In this document: one piece after another, positions 24,318-33,847 of the stretch
Numbering within the stretch: the stretch's first letter is position 1
Layout of the letters: each line of letters starts with the position of its first letter
Assembly (NCBI RefSeq): GCF_006438875.1
Contig: NZ_RCZH01000005.1
Location: 310,001 to 374,000, forward strand
DNA from: Flavobacterium pectinovorum
GTDB lineage: Bacteria > Bacteroidota > Bacteroidia > Flavobacteriales > Flavobacteriaceae
DNA: 64,000 nt
Direction: 5' to 3'
The notes under the pieces: generated by a model
What the model was told of the DNA's origin: nothing
Seen by the model: only the letters and a program-made list of their open reading frames with translations
Database searches by the model: none
Position numbers and translations under genes: made by a program

Positions 24318-24776
24318 TTATTTAGGAATTGCAGTTTTAGCATTTAAAATTTCGTACAACTTTTTGTTGTCATTTGACAATGAAGACCAACTTTCTATTG
24401 ACGAATATTTACACGAAATACTTGTGCTGCCATAACTAATTTCAATTGTGATATTTTCACCAGCTCCACAAGTAAGTACTTTGGTAGCAAGAGTTGGTTG
24501 ATTTATGATTCGATAGGCATATTTTGCTAAACTGTCCCGTTCGTTTTTACTAAAATTTAATTTTTTCTGGACTTGTTTATATTCTCCATTTTTCTCCTTA
24601 ATCCATTCTTCTAAAGAAGAAAAATCATCGCTTACACAAATTTTTTTTCGTTTTGATTCAAAAATAATAGTGTTATAATCTTGCAAATACTTATTTGAAT
24701 TTTCTTTTTTTTGAGAACAAGACTGAGTTGTAATACATATTACAATTGTTGAAACTAATAATACAAACTTTTTCAT
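24318..24776 (-). CDS. Small lipoprotein, unknown function
   Basis: 152 aa. Lipoprotein signal with a lipobox TQSC (Cys20) and the next residues SQKKENSN. The mature part has a lysine-rich helix (KKNGEYKQVQKKLNFSKNER region) and a strand ending VLTCGAGENITIEISYGSTS with one further Cys pair (CGAG, ISCKYSS). No family recognised. It shares a direction with the gene at 24933 but is 156 bp away. Confidence 0.7.
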   Translation of the reverse strand: MKKFVLLVSTIVICITTQSCSQKKENSNKYLQDYNTIIFESKRKKICVSDDFSSLEEWIKEKNGEYKQVQKKLNFSKNERDSLAKYAYRIINQPTLATKVLTCGAGENITIEISYGSTSISCKYSSIESWSSLSNDNKKLYEILNAKTAIPK

Positions 24777-24932
24777 AATTTAGGAGGTTGAAGAACTCTA
24801 TTCTAATTGTTTATATCTGTTTAGGAATTTTGAAACCGAATTATTTTAGCTAAACGAAAATAAGGTTTAAAATTCCAAATAAAATTAAATTCAGATTTGG
24901 AATTTGGAATTTTTAAAATTGGATTTAATCTC

Positions 24933-25556
24933 CTAGCCATCCTTCAACAACAAACCTTGTTCTTTTCTAATCTTAACGACCAATTGATCAACATAGGATT
25001 TTATTTTCTGCGGAAGCGTATTCCAATTTTGATCTTTTTTAAAACTTCTGCAAAGATCTAAATCACATTCTACAGCACGAATTACATATTTTTTGTTTTT
25101 ATAAACTGCAATAATTTTAACGCGTTTTATTTCGTCATTTTCATTTCTTGTTCCATAAACGATTATAGGCTCAATATAACCATCACCATCAATATCCTTT
25201 GTACTGCAGTATTTTGTCCAGAACCAGATATTCTTTTCTTTAGGTTCTGTGGCTTCTAATAAATCATTAATTCTCCATTTTTCCAAAAAACCACCATGAT
25301 CATTCATGGTAGAAATCGCCTGAATCTTAGTATTTAAAGTATCTTTTTTAGAAATATTTTTTTGGTTTTCGCAGAAAAGTAATTCATAAACACCGCCTTT
25401 ATCTTGATATTCGAATGCTTTGTAGATAGGAAAATCAGAAACACCATCTAATTCTCTTTGAATTATTTCGTCCTTTGTCAATCTGTAACTGCTTACTTTT
25501 TGAGCAAGTCCCAAAGCCGAATAAGAAAGAAACAGAATCAGAATATAATTTTTCAT
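24933..25556 (-). CDS. Secreted protein with EF-hand-like DxDGDG motif, unknown function
   Basis: 207 aa from the ATG at 25556, which directly precedes a good signal peptide (MKNYILILFLSYSALGLAQ). The frame also runs to 25613, but that would put 19 residues before the signal. Near residue 117 the motif TKDIDGDGYIEPIIVYGT looks like a calcium-binding or FG-GAP-type loop. It may belong to the flavobacterial M949_RS01915 surface-polysaccharide-associated family, which I only remember by name, so that is weak. Mature cysteines appear in CEN, CSTKD and the CDLDLCRSF pair. No enzyme motif is visible. Confidence 0.65.
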   Translation of the reverse strand: MKNYILILFLSYSALGLAQKVSSYRLTKDEIIQRELDGVSDFPIYKAFEYQDKGGVYELLFCENQKNISKKDTLNTKIQAISTMNDHGGFLEKWRINDLLEATEPKEKNIWFWTKYCSTKDIDGDGYIEPIIVYGTRNENDEIKRVKIIAVYKNKKYVIRAVECDLDLCRSFKKDQNWNTLPQKIKSYVDQLVVKIRKEQGLLLKDG

Positions 25557-25745
25557 AGAAGTAAGAAGTGTTTTTTTGAATACTTCAAAGATATTCAAAA
25601 CCTTATTTCGCAATAAGAAATTTACATTTTTAAAAAAGCAGAATTTGTTGTATTTTTCTAACCTGAAAGCATTGGTAAATCGTTTTAGTAAATAATGATT
25701 ACTGCTTTTGACAAAATAATATCTAAAAATTACCTGATGAATAGA

Positions 25746-28067
25746 ATGAAAAGTAAAAGTTTTCTTTTAGGATTAACCTTTTTAGTGCTTGGTTACGGCA
25801 ATAAAGTAAATGCACAAAAGAAAATAGAGAAACAAAATCTAATTCAGTATGTTGATCCAATGATTGGTACAGCCAAGATGGGACATACTTATCCTGGTGC
25901 AACAGTTCCGTTTGGAAGCGTGCAATTGAGTCCTGAAACAGATACGATAGCTTACGGTTTAAACGGAAAATACAATGGCGAAGTCTATAAATATTGCGCA
26001 GGATATCAATATGAAGATAAAACGATTGTAGGTTTTAGCCACACCCATTTTAGCGGAACGGGACATTCAGATTTAGGTGATTTCCTGATTATGCCAACAA
26101 CGGGAAAACTGCAATTAAATCCCGGTGTAGCTTCAAAACCATTATCAGGTTATAGATCGGCGTTTTCTCATACAACCGAAAAAGCAGAACCGGCATATTA
26201 CAGTGTCTTTCTGGAAGATCATAAAATCAAAGCCGAACTTACCGCAACAACACGCGTAGGAATGCATCAATATACTTTCCCGAAATCTGAAGAGGCGCAC
26301 ATTATTCTCGATTTGACTTCTGGAATTTACAATTACGATAAAAAGAATGTCTGGACATTTGTTCGGGTAGAAAATGACACATTAATTACAGGATATCGCC
26401 AGACAAATGGCTGGGCGAGAACCAGAACAGTATATTTTGCGATGTCTTTTAGTAAACCAATTAAAAGTTACGGACAAGCTGCACAGGAAAAAAGCGTCTA
26501 CAAAGGTTTTTGGGGAAGATTTGATCAAACCAAAAATTTTCCTGAAATGGCAGGTCAAAACCTGAAATTATTTTTTGATTTCAATACCGAAGAAGGAGAA
26601 AAAATCAAAATCAAAATGGCACTTTCTCCGGTAAGTTCTGCCGGAGCGTTGGAGAATATGAAAAAAGAAGTTCCGGGTTGGGATTTTGAAAAAATAAAAA
26701 AGCAAAGTCAGGAAGTTTGGAATAACGAATTGAATAAAATCCAGATTGAAACCATTCAAAAGGAAGATTTAGTCAATTTTTACACGGCAATGTATCACGC
26801 GTTTTTAGGTCCAACAGAATACATGGATTTAGACGGAAATTACAAAGGCTTGGATATGAATGTTCATAAAGCCGAGAATTTTAAAAATTATACCAGTTAT
26901 TCTTTGTGGGATACTTATAGAGCTTTACACCCTTTATTTAACTTAGTTCAACCAGCGAGAAACTCAGATATGATAAGTTCAATGTTGGCGCATTCAGATC
27001 AAAGCGTGCATAAAATGCTGCCAATCTGGTCACATTATGCCAATGAAAATTGGTGTATGATTGGCTATCATTCGGTATCTGTTGTTGCCGATGCGATTGT
27101 AAAAGGCAATGGAAATTTTGACAAAGAAAAAGCACTTCAGGCTTGTATAAACACAGCAAAAGTACCTTATTATGACGGTTTGGAATATTATATGAAAATG
27201 GGTTATGTTCCGGAGGATAAAAATGGAGCTTCGGTTTCTAAAACATTAGAATATGCTTATGATGATTGGGCAATTGCTCAGGCTGCAAAAAAGTTAGGTA
27301 AAACAGACGTTTATAATGAATTCATCGAAAGATCAAAAAACTATAAAAATGTTTACGATGCTAAAACAGGATTTATGCGCCCTAAATTAAATGACGGAAC
27401 TTTCAAAAAAGAATTTGATCCATTAGATACACACGGACAAGGTTTTATTGAAGGAAATTCATGGAATTATAGTTTGTATGTTCCGCAAGATCCAGCCGAA
27501 ATGATTAAAATGATGGGCGGAAATGATAAGTTTAATGTTCGTCTGGATTCCTTGTTCAGCATGCATTTACCGGACAAATATTTTGAAAACACAGAAGATA
27601 TTACCAGAGAAGGAATAATCGGGAATTATGTTCATGGAAACGAACCTTCTCATCATGTAGTTTATTTGTACGATTGGACAAATTCGCCTTGGAAAGCTCA
27701 GGATAAAATTAGAATGATCCTGAAAAAAATGTACCGAAATGGCGCTGACGGTTTAGGCGGAAATGATGATTTTGGACAAATGAGTGCGTGGTATATTTTT
27801 AGCAGTTTAGGATTTTATCCTGTTGCGCCGGGTTCTGACGAATATGCATTGGGAAGTCCGTTAGTTAAAAAAGGTACTTTTAATTTAGAAAACGGAAAAA
27901 CTTTCGAAGTAGAAACCGTCAATCAATCGGATAAAAATGTATTTGTGAGTAAAGTGCTTTTAAACGGAAAACAATTAGATAAGCCTTTCCTGAAACATTC
28001 AGATGTTATTAATGGTGGTAAAATCACTTTTTACATGAGTGCTAAACCAAATAAGAAGAATTACTAG
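25746..28067 (+). CDS. GH92 family glycosyl hydrolase (alpha-mannosidase)
   Basis: About 773 aa from ATG 25746, the start that gives a clean signal peptide (MKSKSFLLGLTFLVLGYGNK, then VNAQ). The frame is open to 25695 and a start at 25737 is also possible. GH92 hallmarks: LIQYVDPMIGTAKMGHTYPG, PGATVPFGSVQLSPET, CAGYQYEDKTIVGFSHTHFS GTG, SYSLWDTYRALHPLFNLVQP, IEGNSWNYSLYVPQDP, GNEPSHHVVYLYDW and GLGGNDDFGQMSAWYIFSSL. The acid/base Glu sits in the EGNSWNY and GNEPSHH segments. Calcium-dependent exo-alpha-mannosidases of this family act on host or plant N-glycan-type mannosides. Exported, normal family length. No SusCD pair nearby. Confidence 0.93.
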   Translation: MKSKSFLLGLTFLVLGYGNKVNAQKKIEKQNLIQYVDPMIGTAKMGHTYPGATVPFGSVQLSPETDTIAYGLNGKYNGEVYKYCAGYQYEDKTIVGFSHTHFSGTGHSDLGDFLIMPTTGKLQLNPGVASKPLSGYRSAFSHTTEKAEPAYYSVFLEDHKIKAELTATTRVGMHQYTFPKSEEAHIILDLTSGIYNYDKKNVWTFVRVENDTLITGYRQTNGWARTRTVYFAMSFSKPIKSYGQAAQEKSVYKGFWGRFDQTKNFPEMAGQNLKLFFDFNTEEGEKIKIKMALSPVSSAGALENMKKEVPGWDFEKIKKQSQEVWNNELNKIQIETIQKEDLVNFYTAMYHAFLGPTEYMDLDGNYKGLDMNVHKAENFKNYTSYSLWDTYRALHPLFNLVQPARNSDMISSMLAHSDQSVHKMLPIWSHYANENWCMIGYHSVSVVADAIVKGNGNFDKEKALQACINTAKVPYYDGLEYYMKMGYVPEDKNGASVSKTLEYAYDDWAIAQAAKKLGKTDVYNEFIERSKNYKNVYDAKTGFMRPKLNDGTFKKEFDPLDTHGQGFIEGNSWNYSLYVPQDPAEMIKMMGGNDKFNVRLDSLFSMHLPDKYFENTEDITREGIIGNYVHGNEPSHHVVYLYDWTNSPWKAQDKIRMILKKMYRNGADGLGGNDDFGQMSAWYIFSSLGFYPVAPGSDEYALGSPLVKKGTFNLENGKTFEVETVNQSDKNVFVSKVLLNGKQLDKPFLKHSDVINGGKITFYMSAKPNKKNY

Positions 28068-28080
28068 ATTTTACGAGCAA

Positions 28081-28112
28081 AACCTAACAGGTTTTTAAAA
28101 CCTGTTAGGTTT
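28081..28112 (+). terminator. Terminator-like hairpin after the GH92 gene
   Basis: AACCTAACAGG / CCTGTTAGGTT palindrome with a TTTTTAAAA centre, 14 bp after the stop. The same arms (CCTAACAGG / CCTGTTAGG) occur at 57100-57128. Confidence 0.7.
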
Positions 28113-28131
28113 ATTAATGTGTTATTTTGAT

Positions 28132-28491
28132 ATGAAAAAGCAAATAATAATTGAAAATATTGGCGTTTCTATGGATGGAGGAACTCTTGTTTTAAAAATA
28201 AGAAAAGAAGAGTCAATTTTTTATGAAGTTGAATTTGTACAAAAAGTTGTTTTTTCAAGTCGAGCTCCTATGGATCGATTGCCGGGAAGTTTGGTTTTAA
28301 ATGAAAAAGAGGTTGAGATCAGGTCAGAATTGGAAAGAGAAATACTTTCGGAAATTAGAATTGCTGAATTTGGAATGCAATTAGAAGAAAGTGAAAGGGA
28401 TTCCTTTAAAAGAATGATTTTGGAGCGCATTGAATTTGTTGAATCTGAGGATTATATAACAGTTGCCAGAAAAGTGGGACGCATAAAATAA
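28132..28491 (+). CDS. Small cytoplasmic protein, unknown function
   Basis: 119 aa from the ATG at 28132 (MKKQIIIENIGVSMDGGTLV). The upstream in-frame ATG at 28117 adds five residues and is possible. No signal peptide or membrane helix. The N-terminal part is beta-rich (LVLKIRKEESIFYEVEFVQK VVF); the C-terminal part is charged and helical (IRSELEREILSEIRIAEFGM and SERDSFKRMILERIEFVESE). No family recognised. It is 82 bp before the next small gene. Confidence 0.6.
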   Translation: MKKQIIIENIGVSMDGGTLVLKIRKEESIFYEVEFVQKVVFSSRAPMDRLPGSLVLNEKEVEIRSELEREILSEIRIAEFGMQLEESERDSFKRMILERIEFVESEDYITVARKVGRIK

Positions 28492-28572
28492 TTATTATTT
28501 AATAAAAAGAGAAACACAACCAACTTTATAAAAACTTCACGAAATTTGCACCTCAAATAAAAGACACGTATT

Positions 28573-29016
28573 ATGAAAATAAATCTAAAATCAGGGATTG
28601 ATAAGCTGCTTTTCGGAATGAAGCAAAATGATGTAACAGCTGCTTTAGGAAAACCGGACAAAAATTATGTAGACGAAGATGATAATGTAATTTTTGTATA
28701 CAATGCACACAAAATCAGATTGACATTTTATCAGGAAGAAGACTTGAAATTAGGTTATTTAGTAGCTTCAAGTGCTGACTTGGAAGTTTTTGGATTCAAG
28801 CTTATCGGAAGAAAAATTGCTGATGTAAAGAAAGATTTAGCAACAAAAGGAATTACAAAATACACTCAGGAGACTTTTGATACTTTCGAAAACTATTTCA
28901 ATGAAGACAATTGGTTTATTCTTCAAACAGAATTTGACGAAGTTGTAAAGTTTGAAGTTGGAGCAATTATTAATGAAAAAGACGAATTTGACTGGAAATT
29001 TCCAGTTAAGAAATAA
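28573..29016 (+). CDS. Small conserved-looking protein with a SmpA/BamE-like signature
   Basis: 147 aa, no signal peptide. The start KSGIDKLLFGMKQNDVTAAL GKPD resembles the SmpA/BamE-type sequence GMTKxxVxxxLGxP, and a second similar half, FGFKLIGRKIADVKKDLATK, suggests two repeats of that fold. The end is acidic (INEKDEFDWKFPVKK). It is not a lipoprotein, so a role in outer-membrane assembly is not implied. Function unknown. Ends in a strong terminator shared with the convergent M61 gene. Confidence 0.7.
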   Translation: MKINLKSGIDKLLFGMKQNDVTAALGKPDKNYVDEDDNVIFVYNAHKIRLTFYQEEDLKLGYLVASSADLEVFGFKLIGRKIADVKKDLATKGITKYTQETFDTFENYFNEDNWFILQTEFDEVVKFEVGAIINEKDEFDWKFPVKK

Positions 29017-29050
29017 GCACAATATTGTCATTTCTGACAAAAAGGAGAAT

Positions 29051-29085
29051 AAAAAAAACCGACAATCACTTGTCGGTTTTTTTTT
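29051..29085. terminator. Bidirectional terminator
   Basis: The stem AAAACCGACAA / TTGTCGGTTTT is flanked by A and T runs, between convergent genes ending at 29016 (+) and 29106 (-). Confidence 0.9.
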
Positions 29086-29105
29086 ATGTTATTAATTAAA
29101 AGAAA

Positions 29106-30965
29106 TTATCCTTTTAACCATGCATTTTTAAGTTTCTCTTTTGAAGGATCAATTACTTTAAAAGTTTCTTTTTCTTCAAATGGCACTTTCACAGTTCCTT
29201 TAATAGTTTGCTCAGCACCGGCACGTTTTATTTTAAACGTAATAGGATCGTTTTCTTTCCAATTTTCACTTTCCGTAATCAAATCATAAATATTGTCTAA
29301 GTTATACGCTTTGTCGTTTACAGAAACAATTGCATCACCAGGTTTAAGATTTAAATTTGTAAAAAATACGTTCAAATCAACATCAGAACGAACACTTATT
29401 ACTTTAGTTGTTTTATCAACACCAATATATGGAGTTTGTCCTTTGATGAAGATTGATCCGGGAACTTTTTCAGAAGCTTTACCAACGCCAACTTTTGCTA
29501 AATAAAAATCATAAGGAATTGGAGTTGTTCCAGCCACATATTTATTCAAAAATTCACCAACTTCAGGATACGTTAATTGAGTGATTTTTGCAAAAAGTTC
29601 CTCATCATTAAATGGTTTTTCAATGCCATATTCACTAGCTAATTTATGCATTAAATCAAGAATTCCTCTTTCTCCGTTACTTTTTTCTCTAATGATAATA
29701 TCAATACACATCCCGATCAAAGCACCTTTTTGGTACACGTTTAAGTATTGATCTTTGTACGGCTGCTCTAGAACATTTTTACTCATTACCGTAAATGACA
29801 TGGTATCATTTAACGCTTTTGATTGTTCGATTTTATCAGCAATACGAGTATAGAATTCGGTTTCGTTAATTAAACCCTGATTGATTTGAAAAAGATTTGC
29901 AAAATATTCTGTTACACCTTCATACATCCATAAATGCTCTGACATTTTTGGCGCGTTATAATCAAAATACTGAATCTCTTTTGAGTGGATAGTTAATGGA
30001 GTTACGATATGAAAAAACTCGTGAGAAACTACATCTTTCATAGTTTCTACTAATTTTTCTTTTGGCATAGATTCAGGTAAAACAACAGTTGTTGCAGTTG
30101 GATGTTCCAAAGCTCCAAAACCATGTGCGTCGTCTTTTGCCATAGATGATAAATACACTAAAACCGTATATTTTTTGGTAGCATTTACTTTTCCTAAAAA
30201 GTTTTTCTGCGCCGTCATCATTGTTTTCATCTCCGGAGTGATGCTTTCTGCTGTAAATTTTCCTGTTGGAGAATAAACAGCGATTAAAATATCCATTCCG
30301 TTTACATTAAATGTAGTATAATCCGGTTTGGAATACATAATTGGATTTTCAACCAAAATCGCATAACGGGATGTTGTAAAAACATCACTTGTTTTGCTTG
30401 CATCTTCATCAGTCATTGACGTTGCTCCCCAAAGTGTTTCAGGATGTGTAATGGTAACTTTGTATGGAACTTCTAGTTTATCTTGAAAATAACCTACAAA
30501 ACCATGCGTATTGACCATGAAATTGATTCCTGCATTGATGTTTGTTCCTGCTGGCGAAAACACATCGTCGTTACCAAATCCGGTTCCTTTTTCGGTATCA
30601 AATGTATCGCCTACCAAATAAGTAACTTTTTTTAATGTTTTTGCATTTGAAATTGACCATGAGTTGTCATCAATTCTCTTTACCGTTAAGGCATTTCCTT
30701 TAGCATCAAAAGCCTGAAAACTATCAGAGTATTTACCATAATTATCCGTAGAATAAGTTCCCGGAACCGTTTTTGGAATACTATAAATAACTTCGTCTGT
30801 TTTTATTTGTGGAGGAGTAACCGTTACCAGAACTTTATCGTCCTTTACATCTACAAGATTAATGTTGACCTCTACCACATTGCTTTTTGCAGCACCCGAA
30901 GAGCTCCCTGTTTTACAGCTCCAGAGTGTCACTGCAAGAGCTAAGGTATAAAGTATTTTTTTCAT
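29106..30965 (-). CDS. M61 family metallopeptidase with PDZ domain (lipoprotein)
   Basis: 619 aa. The signal ends at the lipobox LWSC (Cys17), followed by KTGSSSGAAKS. N-terminal domain with YSIPKTVPGTYSTDNYGKYS. The metalloprotease core is the zinc motif HEFFH in VVSHEFFHIVTPLTIHSKEI (about 320); the downstream MYEGVTEYFANLFQ provides the third ligand Glu. A C-terminal PDZ (about 490-600) contains FFTNLNLKPGDAIVSVNDKA. Known family: glycyl-type aminopeptidases. Lipid-anchored, so probably in the periplasm or outer membrane. Monocistronic, with a terminator between it and the gene at 28573. Confidence 0.92.
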   Translation of the reverse strand: MKKILYTLALAVTLWSCKTGSSSGAAKSNVVEVNINLVDVKDDKVLVTVTPPQIKTDEVIYSIPKTVPGTYSTDNYGKYSDSFQAFDAKGNALTVKRIDDNSWSISNAKTLKKVTYLVGDTFDTEKGTGFGNDDVFSPAGTNINAGINFMVNTHGFVGYFQDKLEVPYKVTITHPETLWGATSMTDEDASKTSDVFTTSRYAILVENPIMYSKPDYTTFNVNGMDILIAVYSPTGKFTAESITPEMKTMMTAQKNFLGKVNATKKYTVLVYLSSMAKDDAHGFGALEHPTATTVVLPESMPKEKLVETMKDVVSHEFFHIVTPLTIHSKEIQYFDYNAPKMSEHLWMYEGVTEYFANLFQINQGLINETEFYTRIADKIEQSKALNDTMSFTVMSKNVLEQPYKDQYLNVYQKGALIGMCIDIIIREKSNGERGILDLMHKLASEYGIEKPFNDEELFAKITQLTYPEVGEFLNKYVAGTTPIPYDFYLAKVGVGKASEKVPGSIFIKGQTPYIGVDKTTKVISVRSDVDLNVFFTNLNLKPGDAIVSVNDKAYNLDNIYDLITESENWKENDPITFKIKRAGAEQTIKGTVKVPFEEKETFKVIDPSKEKLKNAWLKG

Positions 30966-31032
30966 TTAAATAAGTTTAGTTATTTGTATTTGACATACAA
31001 AAGATAAAAAAGTTACAAGAAATTAAAAATAT

Positions 31033-31062
31033 AAAAAAAACTCCTGAAGCACAGGAGTTTTG
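31033..31062 (-). terminator. Terminator of the DUF2805 gene
   Basis: AAAACTCCTG / CAGGAGTTTT stem followed by a run of T on the minus strand, right at the stop of the gene at 31065. Confidence 0.82.
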
Positions 31063-31064
31063 TC

Positions 31065-31346
31065 TTAGTCTAGTTTGTTTTTTATATAATATTTACCATC
31101 CAAATCTTCATCAAAATCATCTATTTTAACTGGTTTTGGTTTTGGTTTATTAGCAATGGCCTTCTTTTTCCACATCTCAAATTTTTCAAGAGGCATTTTC
31201 TTTTTCATGATTTCCAGAATTTCTTTTTCTGCCAATCCAAATTCTTTTTTAATGATTTCAAATGGATTTTTTTCTTCTAAAGCTAACGAAACAAGTTTTT
31301 CCGTTTGTTCCCAATTCAATTCTTTGCGGTTACTCTTTTTCATCAC
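31065..31346 (-). CDS. DUF2805 (TIGR03643) family protein
   Basis: 93 aa, basic and highly charged, no signal peptide. Residues 8-60 match the TIGR03643/DUF2805 pattern: ELNWEQTEKLVSLALEEKNP, EIIKKEFGLAEKEILEIMKK, then MPLEKFEMWKKKA. The helical start suggests a helix-turn-helix-like small protein; the function in the family is not known. The C-terminal tail KPKPKPVKIDDFDEDLDG is probably disordered. Its neighbours do not share its direction closely enough to call an operon. Confidence 0.8.
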   Translation of the reverse strand: MMKKSNRKELNWEQTEKLVSLALEEKNPFEIIKKEFGLAEKEILEIMKKKMPLEKFEMWKKKAIANKPKPKPVKIDDFDEDLDGKYYIKNKLD

Positions 31347-31463
31347 GTGAAAATTAATTCAAAATAGAGGTTAATGATTAATAGATTGATTTTCAATTTA
31401 AGTATCAATATTAATAAAAAAAATAATTACTTGGTAAGATCAGGTGCGTTTTTTTTATTGTTT

Positions 31464-32291
31464 TTAACTGTTTTTTATGGATCTTGATTTTTGAAACGGA
31501 ATTTTCAATAAATTTTTCAATTTATTATTTTCTTCAGGCATCATATGCGTATCAACTCCATAAATTAATTTGTCTTTGGATAGTGTCGTAAAGGTACCAA
31601 AAAGCCGATCCCAAACTGAAAATATGTTTCCATAATTGCTATCTGTATAAGGAACAACATAATGATGATGGACTTTGTGCATATTGGGAGAAACAATAAA
31701 ATAGCTCAGAAAAATATCCAGTTTATTTGGCAGCGAAATATTAGCATGATTAAATTGTGTCGCAATAACTGATAAAGTCTGATATAAAAAAACCATCCAC
31801 ATTGGCGTTCCAACGATCAAAACCCCAAGAGTTGTAAACACAAAACGAATAACACTTTCGCCCGGATGATGTCTGTTGGCGGTTGTCGTATCAATCCAGG
31901 TATCGGTATGATGAACAATATGAAAACGCCACAGAAATTTTATTTTATGCTGAATATAATGAGGCAAATAAGCACCGATTAAATCCAATAAGAGCAATCC
32001 AATTAGCGTATAAAGTAAAATTGGAATTTCCGGAAGCCATTGTAAAATTCCAAAATGATTTTCAGTTGCCCAATATGCTGTTTTGATTAGGATAAAAGCC
32101 AATAAAAAATTGATTATAATGGTAGTCAGTGTCAGGAAAAAGTTAATTCCCGCATGATGCCATTTTTTGTATTGCATCTGGAATAGGGGAAAGGTATTTT
32201 CTACGATCCAAAAAAATGTTATTCCTCCAACCAAAATTAAACTTCGATGTGAAGAGGGAATTGTGCTGAAATAAGCAATTACTTCATTCAT
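31464..32291 (-). CDS. Sterol desaturase / fatty acid hydroxylase family protein
   Basis: 275 aa with four to five hydrophobic helices and the histidine boxes of the membrane di-iron family: HYIQHKIKFLWRFHIVHHTD (about 114-133), TTTANRHHPGESV and MHKVHHHYVVPYTDSNYG (about 203-220). Known family: oxygen-dependent hydroxylation or desaturation of lipids such as carotenoids, sterols or fatty acids, in the inner membrane. The lipid cannot be told from sequence. It lies 92 bp after the GlsB gene on the same strand. Confidence 0.9.
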   Translation of the reverse strand: MNEVIAYFSTIPSSHRSLILVGGITFFWIVENTFPLFQMQYKKWHHAGINFFLTLTTIIINFLLAFILIKTAYWATENHFGILQWLPEIPILLYTLIGLLLLDLIGAYLPHYIQHKIKFLWRFHIVHHTDTWIDTTTANRHHPGESVIRFVFTTLGVLIVGTPMWMVFLYQTLSVIATQFNHANISLPNKLDIFLSYFIVSPNMHKVHHHYVVPYTDSNYGNIFSVWDRLFGTFTTLSKDKLIYGVDTHMMPEENNKLKNLLKIPFQKSRSIKNS

Positions 32292-32383
32292 AATAATTGG
32301 TTTTATAATAAAATAGAAAAGAGAAAATCAAATATAAATATATTAGATTTTCTCTTTTAAAATGATGTTACTTACAAAAGTAT

Positions 32384-32626
32384 TTAGGCTTTTTTTATGA
32401 GACTAATTATAAATAGTAATACCCAGGCACCTCCAACGGCTATAATAATTTGCCATAGAAGTCCGCCGCCGCCAATTCCCAGTCTTCCGGCAATCCAGCC
32501 ACCAATAATTCCGCCGACAATTCCAACGATGATATTACCAAGTAATCCAAAGCCGGCACCTTTCCAGATTTGACCTGCTAACCATCCTGAAATGGCGCCT
32601 ATAAGTAAGAAATATAAAAATTCCAT
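32384..32626 (-). CDS. GlsB/YeaQ/YmgE family stress response membrane protein
   Basis: 80 aa, three hydrophobic helices rich in glycine. Motifs: LIGAISGWLAGQIWKGAGFG, LLGNIIVGIVGGIIGGWIAG and RLGIGGG, which match the transglycosylase-associated (YeaQ/YmgE) family. Predicted inner-membrane protein linked to general stress in other bacteria; biochemical role unknown. It sits downstream of the aquaporin gene with a 44-bp gap. Confidence 0.9.
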   Translation of the reverse strand: MEFLYFLLIGAISGWLAGQIWKGAGFGLLGNIIVGIVGGIIGGWIAGRLGIGGGGLLWQIIIAVGGAWVLLFIISLIKKA

Positions 32627-32670
32627 AGTTGATATGTTTTATTAGTTATGATTTGGTTTATAATTGGGGA

Positions 32671-33378
32671 TTAAGCTTCAGCGTGATTTTGCAATAATGT
32701 TTTATAAATAAATCCTGCGACAATTGCTCCTAAAATTGGTGCTAACCAAAATAACCAAACTTGAGATAAAGGTTCTCCTCCGGCAAAGATCGCTTGTGAC
32801 AATGATCTGGCAGGGTTTACGGAAGTATTGGTAATTGGAATACTGATTAAGTGAATTAAGGTCAAGGCCAAACCGATAGCGATTCCTGCAAATCTTCCGT
32901 TTGCAAATTTATCAGTTGCTCCAAGAATTACTAATAAGAAGAACAAGGTTAGAACAAATTCAGCTATAAATGCAGATTGTAAAGAATAACCATCAGGAGA
33001 GAAAGCGCCAAAACCATTTGAAGCAAAAGCTCCGGCTTTAGTATTATCAATAACATTTCCTGCTTTACCGGACCAGATAATAAATAATGTTCCCGCAGCT
33101 GCCAGTGCACCAATGCATTGCGAAATAATATAAGGCAACAAGTCTTTTGCCGGAAATCTTCCTCCGGCCCATAAACCAAAAGATACAGCAGGATTAAAAT
33201 GCCCGCCGGAAATGTGTCCAACGGCGTAGGCCATTGTTAGTACCGTTAAACCAAATGCCAAAGCGACACCAGCAAATCCAATTCCCAGAGTAGGAAATCC
33301 GGCAGCAAAAAGAGCGCTTCCGCAACCTCCGAAAACAAGCCAATAGGTTCCGAAAAATTCTGCAAATAATTTTTTCAT
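32671..33378 (-). CDS. aqpZ: Aquaporin (AqpZ-type, MIP family)
   Basis: 235 aa, six membrane helices plus two half helices. It begins [25 protein letters not shown], typical of AqpZ. The two NPA motifs are in [20 protein letters not shown] (about 60) and [15 protein letters not shown] (about 186). The second NPA is followed by Arg, the water-channel selectivity residue. Moves water across the inner membrane. First member of a cluster read from 33760 downward (DoxX-like, aquaporin, GlsB), with short gaps of 25 and 44 bp. Confidence 0.94.
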   Translation of the reverse strand: MKKLFAEFFGTYWLVFGGCGSALFAAGFPTLGIGFAGVALAFGLTVLTMAYAVGHISGGHFNPAVSFGLWAGGRFPAKDLLPYIISQCIGALAAAGTLFIIWSGKAGNVIDNTKAGAFASNGFGAFSPDGYSLQSAFIAEFVLTLFFLLVILGATDKFANGRFAGIAIGLALTLIHLISIPITNTSVNPARSLSQAIFAGGEPLSQVWLFWLAPILGAIVAGFIYKTLLQNHAEA

Positions 33379-33403
33379 AATAAAATAATTTTAATGGTTA
33401 ATG

Positions 33404-33760
33404 TTAAAAGGTATATTGGTATGCCCAATACACTAAAATAATCTGTACGAACAAACGTACAAATAAAATCCATTTTGGCAAGCCGAAACTCGCTTTTTTA
33501 TTTTGAAACATGTATAAATTGGCAGGAAATATAGCAATTAACAAAGCAATGATGCCCCATGCTGCTATATGACTTGTAGGAGGAAACAGCAGAAGAATAC
33601 CAAAAATTATTTCGGCAGCTCCACTTAAAGTATTTACTAATTTAGGGTTTTTGAATGCTGGAGGAATGATTTTGATATACATTCCCGGTTTTCTAAAATG
33701 ATTAAGTCCGGCAATTATATAAAGAAAAGCCATTAAATATAAATGCCAGGGTAGATTCAT
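33404..33760 (-). CDS. DoxX-like small membrane protein
   Basis: 118 aa with four hydrophobic helices. LYLMAFLYIIAGLNHFRKPG MYIKIIPP, then LVNTLSGAAEIIFGILLLFP and FPANLYMFQNKKA, are characteristic of the DoxX/DUF4149-type family. Function in Bacteroidota unknown. It starts the cluster with the aquaporin and GlsB genes, which suggests a membrane or osmotic stress link (inference). Confidence 0.85.
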   Translation of the reverse strand: MNLPWHLYLMAFLYIIAGLNHFRKPGMYIKIIPPAFKNPKLVNTLSGAAEIIFGILLLFPPTSHIAAWGIIALLIAIFPANLYMFQNKKASFGLPKWILFVRLFVQIILVYWAYQYTF

Positions 33761-33847
33761 GATATCTTATTGTTTATCACGAATTTATAAAAAAATTAAC
33801 AATTATTACATTACAATAGGCTTTTTTTTCGTGTATCGCAAATTGAG